From the NCBI GenBank assembly GCA_027620105.1, contig JAQCIA010000176.1:1-5205 (forward strand): 5,205 bases of DNA, given 5' to 3'. The notes under the pieces were generated by a model. It did no database searches. It was not told where the DNA came from and saw nothing but the letters and a program-made list of their open reading frames with translations. Both the position numbers and the translations under genes were made by a program. Of the stretch, positions 1 through 5,205 are shown one piece after another. The stretch comes from Verrucomicrobiota bacterium. Lineage in GTDB: Bacteria; Verrucomicrobiota; Kiritimatiellia; UBA8416; JAIOPI01. Within the stretch, counting starts at the first letter, position 1. Each line of letters opens with the position of its first letter.

Positions 1-423
1 AGCACGGCGCTCCGGCTCGTGGTGGTGCAACCGGATCCGGCGGGACCGACTGTAGCCTTCACCATTCGCCAATCCGCCGCCGACTATGCACAATCACAAC
101 AACCCCCCGAACCACGCCCCATCGCTGGCGCAGCCCCCTACCCCGATTCCGTCGGAACATTCTTCGCCACGGACAGCCAGGCCGGTGCCGCCTTCGCCGT
201 GACGCGGGCCGATGCGGCGGCGGATGACATCCAGCGATTTTTTCATGCCGAGTTGCGCGCTGCCGGCTGGCGACCGCTCATCGTCAACCGATCCGCGGCA
301 CAGGCGTCCCGCCTCGCGGCTTACGCACGCGGGCCCGAGTTGTGTTTTCTCCTCGTCACGGACTCGCCACCGGACCGCGCCGCGACGATTACGCTGTTGC
401 ATAAACGCGCCGGGATGAAATAA
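1..423 (+). CDS. Unrecognised protein, 3' end only, with a probable repeated alpha/beta domain
   Basis: The reading frame is open from base 1, so the gene almost certainly begins upstream; a GTG at 19 could be read as a start but has no clear ribosome-binding site and would cut into a beta strand. The visible 140 residues end at TAA 421-423. About residues 46-136 resemble a small domain seen in many uncharacterised envelope proteins: a YPDS (compare YPGA) entry, a strand ending near FAVTR, a helix with RFFHAEL leading to a conserved GW (about 89-90), then two strands ending in CFLLV and TITLL. Residues 4-24 look like the final two strands of an earlier copy of the same domain, which implies tandem repeats. 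No membrane segment is visible in this part. It lies 27 bases upstream of cpaB in the same direction, so it is probably co-transcribed and may be an envelope accessory of the pilus system. I do not recognise a named family, and function is unknown. Confidence 0.72.
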   Translation, partial: STALRLVVVQPDPAGPTVAFTIRQSAADYAQSQQPPEPRPIAGAAPYPDSVGTFFATDSQAGAAFAVTRADAAADDIQRFFHAELRAAGWRPLIVNRSAAQASRLAAYARGPELCFLLVTDSPPDRAATITLLHKRAGMK

Positions 424-450
424 TCGCCCGCACAGGAAAGATTCATCGCG

Positions 451-1278
451 ATGAACCAGAAAATCATTCTCGTCCTCTCGCTCTTGATCGGTCTGCTCGC
501 ATTCGGACTGAACATGCACTACCTCCAGACCCGCATGGGGGAAATTGAGAAGGACCGCCGTGCCTTCGAGAAGCGCGTGGAAAAGATTGAAGTCGTCGTG
601 GCCGCGCGCGATGTGCCGCAAGGCATGATCTTGACCCGGGACGATGTTGCCCGCGGCTCCATGTATGTGCTTGAAGTGACCACGCGCTCCGATGTGGTGG
701 AAGCCAAGGATGCGCGCTTCGTGCTCGGTCGCAAAACGCTTTTCAGTCTGAAAAAGGGGGAAGCCGTCAATTGGTCGTATCTGGAAGGCGGCGGCAGAGC
801 CGGGCCCGATCTTGCCACCAGTGTGAGCCACAACATGCGGGCATTGTCGCTTTCCGTTGGCGGCGCCGCGGCCGTGAGCAGCATGATTTCGCCGAGCGAC
901 CGCGTCGACGTGCTCGGCACCTTCTCCTTCCCCTCCAAGACGGTCGCGGGCGAAATGGAAACCCTCACCGTCACCGTGCTGCAGGATGTCACCGTCCTTG
1001 CCACCGGCCAGCGGTTGGCCAACGATTCCGTTCCGCAGCAGCGTGCCGCGCAGTTGGGCGGATACAGCACGGTGACCCTGGAAGTCACGGCGCGTGAAGC
1101 CGAGTTGCTCGTGTTCGCGCAGCAACTGAAGGGGCGCTTAACCCTGACCTTGCGCAACCCCAGCGATGTTTCCTTCGAGAAGGATCTCCCATCGGTCAAC
1201 TTTGAGAAGCTTGAGGAAAGCCTGCCGGAGTTGAATCAGTATCGCCAACGCCATATCCGCCACAAATCGAACCCATAA
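451..1278 (+). CDS. cpaB: Flp pilus assembly protein CpaB/RcpC (SAF domain)
   Basis: This is a periplasmic, inner-membrane-anchored component of Tad/Flp pilus machines; family members are thought to act with the outer-membrane secretin, possibly stabilising it or contacting the cell wall. The 275-residue product has a basic start, one membrane segment at about residues 5-22, a short charged, probably helical stretch at 27-46, and a SAF domain at about 47-112 containing the typical VAARDVPQG and a KKGEAVNWSYL end. The RcpC/CpaB domain follows at about 128-235, with RALSLSV (130-136) and ISPSDRVDVLGTF (146-158), close to the family's usual PGDRVDVL signature. The C-terminal tail is charged. The ATG at 451 is preceded by AGGAAAG at 434-440, a reasonable ribosome-binding site, and puts the membrane segment at the N terminus. 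Length is normal for the family. It stops 10 bases before cpaF; the secretin gene often found next to cpaB is absent here. Confidence 0.93.
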   Translation: MNQKIILVLSLLIGLLAFGLNMHYLQTRMGEIEKDRRAFEKRVEKIEVVVAARDVPQGMILTRDDVARGSMYVLEVTTRSDVVEAKDARFVLGRKTLFSLKKGEAVNWSYLEGGGRAGPDLATSVSHNMRALSLSVGGAAAVSSMISPSDRVDVLGTFSFPSKTVAGEMETLTVTVLQDVTVLATGQRLANDSVPQQRAAQLGGYSTVTLEVTAREAELLVFAQQLKGRLTLTLRNPSDVSFEKDLPSVNFEKLEESLPELNQYRQRHIRHKSNP

Positions 1279-1288
1279 CAGGCTGTTC

Positions 1289-3004
1289 ATGCAACTGGTC
1301 ATTCGCCAGCCGGGGCGCGAACCCGTCGTCTTTGCCATCGAGGCCGGCGTGTACAGCATCGGTCGCGATGATGATTGCCTCATTCGCCTTGGCCACACCG
1401 AGGTCGCGGATCGGCACGCCATTCTGACCATCGCACCGGAAGGGTCCTGGATCGAGGATCTCGACACCGTCGCCGGCACGATCGTGAACCGCCGACGCAT
1501 TCACGGGCGTCACGAAGTTCGTGCCGGCCTGCCAGTCGCCATCGGTCCTTTTGAGCTCGTCTTGGAGGATCCAACCGCACGCGCAACGCCGCCCACGCCC
1601 ATCTCGCCGCCTGCGGCCGCCACACCACCACCGCCGCCGCCCGCCCTGCCCACGCCGCCTGTCCGCGACATACCACCCCCAACGCCGCAATCGTCGCGCC
1701 CCAGTTCCGTCGACAGCGATCAGCGTCGTTCGATCAAGCAGCAGATTCAGACGGAACTGGTGAAGCGTCTGGACCTGAAGCGCCTCACGGCCTCCCGCGT
1801 CGACCATGTTGAATTGCGCGACCGTGCCGCCAAGACCGTGCGCACCATTGTGGCTGAAGTCACCGGCCGCCTGCCGACCGGTCTGCAGCCGGAGGTGCTG
1901 ATCAAGGAAATCTGTGACGAAGCCCTCGGCCTGGGTCCCCTCGAAGATTTACTCGCCGACCCGGATATCACCGAGATCATGGTGAACGGTCCGAATCAGG
2001 TCTATTTCGAAAAAACCGGCAAACTCATCCGCGCCCCCCAAACCTTCATGAACGATGATTCCGTGCTGGCGATCATCGAACGCATCGTCTCCCCGCTCGG
2101 ACGGCGTATCGACGAAAGCCAGCCCTACGTCGACGCCCGCCTCCCCGATGGGTCACGCGTGAATGCGATCATTCATCCGCTCTCGCTCGTCGGCCCCTGC
2201 CTGACCATTCGCAAGTTTTCCAAAATCCCCCTGACTGCGGACGACTTGATCCGTTTCGGATCCATGACGAACGCCATCGCCCAGCTGCTCGACATCTGCG
2301 TGAAGCTGCGCAAGAACATCGTCGTCTCCGGCGGCACCGGATCCGGGAAGACGACGCTGCTGAACGTCCTCGGCAATTTTCTCCCTCCCGACGACCGCAT
2401 CGTGACCATTGAAGACGCTGCCGAACTACGCCTAGCCCAACCGCATGTGGTCCGCCTGGAGGCCCGCCCCCCCAACATCGAGGGGCGCGGCGCCATCTCA
2501 ATTCGCGATCTCGTACGCAACGCCTTGCGTATGCGTCCGGATCGCATCGTCGTGGGCGAGTGCCGTGGCGGAGAAACCCTCGACATGCTGCAGGCCATGA
2601 ACACAGGTCACGATGGCTCGCTCACCACCGTGCATGCGAACACACCGCGCGACGTCATCTCCCGCCTGGAGACCATGGTGCTGATGTCCGGTATGGATCT
2701 TCCCGTCCGCGCCATCCGCGAGCAGATTGCCTCGGCCATTCAGCTGATCGTGCACATCGGCCGTCAGAGCGACGGCACCCGCAAGATCACGCGTGTGACC
2801 GAGGTCGTGGGACTCGAGGGGTCACAGGTGACCATGCAGGATATCTTCGAATTCCGCCAAACCGGTGTCGACCAGGATGGCAAGGTGCGCGGCGAATTCC
2901 GCCCCACCGGTTCCGTGCCCACATTTCTTGAAGAAATCGCCGCGCGCGGCCTGCGCATCGATCATCGTATCTTTGATCCGCAGCGGACCGGGGATCACCC
3001 ATGA
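1289..3004 (+). CDS. cpaF: Tad pilus assembly ATPase CpaF/TadA with an N-terminal FHA domain
   Basis: This is a secretion ATPase of the T2SSE/VirB11 superfamily that forms a cytoplasmic hexamer and powers pilin assembly through TadB-TadC. The 571 residues divide into an FHA domain (about 1-94), a proline-rich linker (95-141), a helical segment with the CpaF N-terminal domain (about 150-320, including LGLGPLEDLL at 213-222 and DITEIMVNGP at 226-235), and the ATPase core. The core has Walker A GGTGSGKT (348-355), an Asp box RIVTIEDAAEL (370-380), Walker B with RPDRIVVGECRGGE (416-429) and a His box GHDGSLTTVHANT (440-452), all intact. Ordinary CpaF proteins lack the roughly 145-residue N-terminal extension. 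The FHA domain keeps GR (25-26) and H43, but the usual Ser is Ala40 and the usual Asn is Ala62, so phosphothreonine binding may be weakened. The ATG at 1289 begins exactly at the first FHA strand; only a weak CAGG precedes it, so translation may be coupled to cpaB. The stop overlaps the tadB start in ATGA. Confidence 0.96.
   Translation: MQLVIRQPGREPVVFAIEAGVYSIGRDDDCLIRLGHTEVADRHAILTIAPEGSWIEDLDTVAGTIVNRRRIHGRHEVRAGLPVAIGPFELVLEDPTARATPPTPISPPAAATPPPPPPALPTPPVRDIPPPTPQSSRPSSVDSDQRRSIKQQIQTELVKRLDLKRLTASRVDHVELRDRAAKTVRTIVAEVTGRLPTGLQPEVLIKEICDEALGLGPLEDLLADPDITEIMVNGPNQVYFEKTGKLIRAPQTFMNDDSVLAIIERIVSPLGRRIDESQPYVDARLPDGSRVNAIIHPLSLVGPCLTIRKFSKIPLTADDLIRFGSMTNAIAQLLDICVKLRKNIVVSGGTGSGKTTLLNVLGNFLPPDDRIVTIEDAAELRLAQPHVVRLEARPPNIEGRGAISIRDLVRNALRMRPDRIVVGECRGGETLDMLQAMNTGHDGSLTTVHANTPRDVISRLETMVLMSGMDLPVRAIREQIASAIQLIVHIGRQSDGTRKITRVTEVVGLEGSQVTMQDIFEFRQTGVDQDGKVRGEFRPTGSVPTFLEEIAARGLRIDHRIFDPQRTGDHP
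1571..1711 (+). other. Proline-rich linker between FHA and ATPase parts of CpaF
   Basis: Codons 95-141 of cpaF encode a low-complexity stretch with 20 prolines in 47 residues, including six in a row at 113-118, mixed with Thr, Ala and Ser. The DNA is very C-rich. It separates the FHA domain from the ATPase and is most likely a flexible, extended tether. It contains several Ser and Thr residues (for example 103, 106, 112, 122, 132, 135, 136), which could be phosphorylated, but no kinase site can be claimed from sequence alone. Confidence 0.85.
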
Positions 3005-3876
3005 CCTGGGTCATCGCCACGCTCTTTGCCATTGCGTTTGGCGGGCTGGCCACCGTGCTGCTCCGCGCCGTAGGCGAAGGGATGGATCGCTACGCCGGCG
3101 CCTACTCCCAGCAGACCGCCAAGCAACTCGAGGATGTCTTTCTCTTCATTCCGCCGCGCCGCATAACGGAATTCGGCTGGGCCGCCGCCATCGCGGTCTT
3201 TTTCCTGGTCTTCAGCACCGTGGGCCGCGTCACGGATCTTCGCTCCGCGCTGACGGCACTGGCGCTTGCCACTCTCGCCGGTGCCGCGACCTTGCGATTA
3301 CCGACACTGATTGTCCAGATTTTGCGCAATCGGCGCCTGGCCCGCTTCAACCTTCAGCTCGGCGACACACTCGTGAGCATGAGCAATGCGTTGAAGGCTG
3401 GTTTCAGCATTGCCCAGGCCATTGAGGCGGTCGTCCGCGAGGGCGAGAACCCCATCGCACAGGAATTCGAAGTCTTTTTGCAGCAGACCCGCGTGGGCGT
3501 CTCGTTTTCCCAGGCACTGCAGAACTTGGATGACCGCGTTGGCAGTGAGGATCTGAAGCTCGTCATTGTGGCCATCGAAACCGCACGCAAAACCGGAGGC
3601 AACCTCACCGAGATTTTCGAACAAATTGCCGTCACAATCCGTGAACGGTTGCGCATTGAGCGAAGGATTCGCACCTTGACCGCCCAGGGACGACTGCAAG
3701 GCATCATCGTGAGCCTCATGCCAGTCGTCATCGGCTGCGCACTTGTTGTCGTCGACCCGGAAATGATGCTGCCCTTCCTCCACTCCTCAATGGGCGCGAC
3801 GATCATGGTTGTGGTGGCCCTCTTGATTCTCGCGGGCGGACTCGTCATTCGGAAAATTGTGCGGATCGACGTATGA
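3001..3876 (+). CDS. tadB: Tad pilus inner-membrane platform protein TadB (T2SSF domain)
   Basis: TadB and TadC together form the inner-membrane platform on which the CpaF motor acts, the counterpart of PilC or GspF. The 291-residue product has a membrane segment at about 3-21, one or two more around 60-75 and 83-107, a cytoplasmic T2SSF domain at about 115-235, and two C-terminal membrane segments at about 234-252 and 264-284. The T2SSF domain shows family features: LGDTLVSMSNALKAGFSIAQA (begins at 120), NPIAQEF (150-156), and an IETARKTGGNLTEIFEQIA stretch (192-210) followed by a basic RERLRIERRIRTLTAQGR segment. The order just after cpaF and before tadC, and the ARKTGGNL motif, support TadB over other T2SSF proteins. 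The ATG at 3001 overlaps the cpaF stop by four bases, with GGGG at 2990-2993 as a likely ribosome-binding site, so coupled translation is expected. Length is ordinary for the family. Confidence 0.94.
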   Translation: MTWVIATLFAIAFGGLATVLLRAVGEGMDRYAGAYSQQTAKQLEDVFLFIPPRRITEFGWAAAIAVFFLVFSTVGRVTDLRSALTALALATLAGAATLRLPTLIVQILRNRRLARFNLQLGDTLVSMSNALKAGFSIAQAIEAVVREGENPIAQEFEVFLQQTRVGVSFSQALQNLDDRVGSEDLKLVIVAIETARKTGGNLTEIFEQIAVTIRERLRIERRIRTLTAQGRLQGIIVSLMPVVIGCALVVVDPEMMLPFLHSSMGATIMVVVALLILAGGLVIRKIVRIDV

Positions 3877-4799
3877 ACCTCACGGCATCAGGCGACTTGC
3901 TGCTGATCTCGGGACTGTGGGGCCTCTTTGCCACCGGCGTCAGTGCGTATTGCGCCCGTATGGCTGGCGAAATCACCTACATCACGTTGTCCGACGGTCG
4001 CCGCAAGGAACGCCAGATTCCGTTTGCTTTGCGGCTGCTGTTGCCCTTCGCCCGCGGCATGGAAGCACGGATCAGCCCATGGGTTCCCACCAACGCGCGC
4101 GCACAGACTGATCGAAAACTTACCGCCGCCGGTTTCGAGGGTGTGATTTCCGCCGCCGAATTCGTCGGCCTCCGCCTTCTGGTCCCCCTGGTTCACGGCA
4201 CACTCGCCGCGGCTTTCATGACCATGCTGTTCACGGCCTCGGAACGCAACGTCCTGCTCCAACTGCGACTGCCCACCGGCCTGCTGGTCTTTCTCCTTGC
4301 CGGCATCTACCCGCACCTGTGGCTACGCGGTGCGATCGCCGAGCGCCATCGTGCGATCCGCCGCGCCCTGCCCTTTGTATTGGATATCCTAACTCTGTCG
4401 GTCGAGGCCGGTCTTGATTTCATGACCGCCTTGCAACGGCAGGTCGAACGCAGCGATATTGATGTGCTGAACGAAGAACTGATCCGCGTCATCCGCGAAA
4501 TTCAACTCGGCAAAACCCGTCGCGAAGCCTTGCGTGACATGTCCCGACGCGTGGACAGCAGTGATCTCCGCAGTGTGGTGAATGCCCTTGTACAGGCCGA
4601 TGAACTCGGTGTGAGCATAGGCACCATCCTGCGCATCCAGGCCGATCAAATCCGCCAGCGGCGCTTCGAGCGTGCCGAACGTCTGGCCAACGAAGCCCCG
4701 GTGAAATTGTTGTTTCCACTGCTCTTCTTTATTTTCCCGTCCGTGTTCCTCATCCTGCTCGGGCCCATTCTGCGTCAGGTTTTTGCAAACGGGCTGTGA
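3873..4799 (+). CDS. tadC: Tad pilus inner-membrane platform protein TadC (T2SSF domain)
   Basis: This is the second platform protein, the usual partner of TadB. Its 308 residues include an N-terminal membrane segment (about 9-28), a basic cytoplasmic stretch, two membrane segments at about 98-121 and 135-152, a T2SSF domain at about 165-270, and a final membrane segment (about 279-300). Typical TadC sequences are LPFVLDILTLSVEAGLDF (166-183) and a C-terminal K-LLFPLLFFIFPSVFLILLGP run (278-298). The ADELGVSIGTILR segment (242-254) matches the T2SSF second repeat. The ATG at 3873 overlaps the tadB stop in ATGA, with GCGGA at 3861-3865 as the probable ribosome-binding site. The stop TGA at 4797-4799 is not followed by a hairpin and T-run, so transcription probably continues into the downstream FHA gene. 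Confidence 0.94.
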   Translation: MNLTASGDLLLISGLWGLFATGVSAYCARMAGEITYITLSDGRRKERQIPFALRLLLPFARGMEARISPWVPTNARAQTDRKLTAAGFEGVISAAEFVGLRLLVPLVHGTLAAAFMTMLFTASERNVLLQLRLPTGLLVFLLAGIYPHLWLRGAIAERHRAIRRALPFVLDILTLSVEAGLDFMTALQRQVERSDIDVLNEELIRVIREIQLGKTRREALRDMSRRVDSSDLRSVVNALVQADELGVSIGTILRIQADQIRQRRFERAERLANEAPVKLLFPLLFFIFPSVFLILLGPILRQVFANGL

Positions 4800-4880
4800 T
4801 GCGAAACTCCAGCCACCGACCGGGTCGCCTCATCCCTTTTGCCTTTCCGCTCCGCAGCATGCCTGCTAACGTTGGGCAGC

Positions 4881-5205
4881 ATGGAGTCGCGTCCACACCT
4901 GATCATTGAGGCTGGCCCAGATACGGGACGGGAAATCTCGATCACGACCGCCGAGGGTCTGCGCGCCGGTCGCTCCTCGCGCAACGATATCGTCCTCCAG
5001 GACTCCAAAACGTCCCGCTATCACTGTCGCTTTTTCATCAAGCCGGGCGATGGGCTGTATGTCTCCGATCTGGGCAGCGCCAATCAGACCCTCGTGAATA
5101 ATCAGGCTGCGCGCGAGGTTCGGCTGCATGTGGACGATCGCATCACACTTGGCGACACGGTGTTTAAAGACGTCGACGCGGCGACCAAAGCGCAGCCCTC
5201 CCCGC
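4881..5205 (+). CDS. FHA-domain protein, N-terminal part only
   Basis: The frame is open from ATG 4881 to the end of the window (108 codons), so the gene is cut at its 3' end. Residues about 6-98 form an FHA domain, a phosphothreonine-peptide binding fold: LIIEAGPDTGREISI for the first strands, GR at 30-31, TSRYH with Ser45, Arg46 and His48, DLGSANQTLVN with Asn68, and DDRITLGDTVF near the end. The main pocket residues (Arg31, Ser45, Asn68) are present. The usual NGT is NQT here, a small departure. After residue 98 the sequence turns Ala/Pro-rich, as in a linker, so another domain may follow outside the window; adenylate cyclase, GAF or transcription-regulator partners are possible but not visible. 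The start is chosen because it directly precedes the first FHA strand. The ribosome-binding site is weak (GGG at 4874-4876). It follows tadC by 81 bases and is probably in the same operon. Confidence 0.88.
   Translation, partial: MESRPHLIIEAGPDTGREISITTAEGLRAGRSSRNDIVLQDSKTSRYHCRFFIKPGDGLYVSDLGSANQTLVNNQAAREVRLHVDDRITLGDTVFKDVDAATKAQPSP

Noticed and set aside
94..1125. A 343-codon open frame on the minus strand spanning the upstream gene and most of cpaB
   Set aside because: It lies opposite two genes read in the other direction, one of them a clear cpaB, and its translation is rich in His, Gly and Arg with no domain or membrane pattern. Long antisense frames are expected in GC-rich DNA.
1196..1807. 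A 203-codon minus-strand frame opposite the cpaB-cpaF junction and FHA domain
   Set aside because: It is low-complexity Arg/Gly/Trp-rich sequence created by the complement of the proline-rich linker, so it is a shadow.
2865..3425. A 186-codon plus-strand frame across the cpaF-tadB junction
   Set aside because: It overlaps two well-supported genes in another frame, and its translation is Arg/His/Pro-rich without any recognisable feature.
4800..4880. Possible terminator or promoter in the gap after tadC
   Set aside because: Only four-base inverted matches (GCAG with CTGC) are visible, with no T-run. TTGCCT at 4839 and GCTAAC at 4865 are too far apart (20 bases) and too imperfect for a convincing promoter.
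4799..4909. A possible 36-residue protein starting on the tadC stop codon
   Set aside because: No recognisable features, no dedicated ribosome-binding site, and it overlaps the FHA gene. I mention it only as a possible coupling frame and do not annotate it as a gene.
1..5205. tRNA, rRNA, CRISPR, insertion sequence or attachment site
   Set aside because: The window is almost fully occupied by co-directional coding sequence. I saw no spaced repeats, transposase motifs or RNA-gene folds.

Overview
The window is a single, tightly packed, plus-strand gene cluster for the core of a Tad/Flp-type (type IVc) pilus or a related secretion machine. The DNA is GC-rich (about 60% by eye). The coding pattern is typical of a bacterial chromosome with short ribosome-binding sites and overlapping start and stop codons. 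Nothing in it fixes the phylum. The FHA-CpaF fusion and the unusual gene order argue against the textbook Caulobacter or Aggregatibacter layout. They would fit one of the less-studied GC-rich diderm groups (for example the PVC phyla or Myxococcota), but that is a guess.

Layout: positions 1-423 hold the 3' end of an unrecognised gene whose start lies outside the window. Its product appears to carry a repeated small alpha/beta domain. After 27 bases comes cpaB/rcpC (451-1278), a membrane-anchored periplasmic SAF-domain protein. After 10 bases comes cpaF/tadA (1289-3004), the assembly ATPase, which carries an extra N-terminal FHA domain and a proline-rich linker. cpaF overlaps tadB (3001-3876) by an ATGA, and tadB overlaps tadC (3873-4799) by another ATGA; these are the two inner-membrane platform proteins. 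After 81 bases a second FHA-domain gene begins (4881) and runs off the end of the window. No gene is supported on the minus strand, and there is no RNA gene, mobile element, CRISPR array or convincing promoter or terminator.

How they work together: CpaF is expected to form the cytoplasmic hexamer that drives the TadB-TadC platform, which extracts pilin from the inner membrane. CpaB is expected to act in the periplasm near the outer-membrane channel. The secretin (CpaC/RcpA), TadZ/CpaE, pilin and prepilin peptidase are not in this window.

The most interesting point is the pair of FHA domains bracketing the motor and platform genes. The one fused to CpaF has lost two of the usual phosphothreonine-pocket residues, while the separate one downstream keeps the pocket. 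This suggests phospho-dependent control of the pilus motor, but that is inference from sequence alone.
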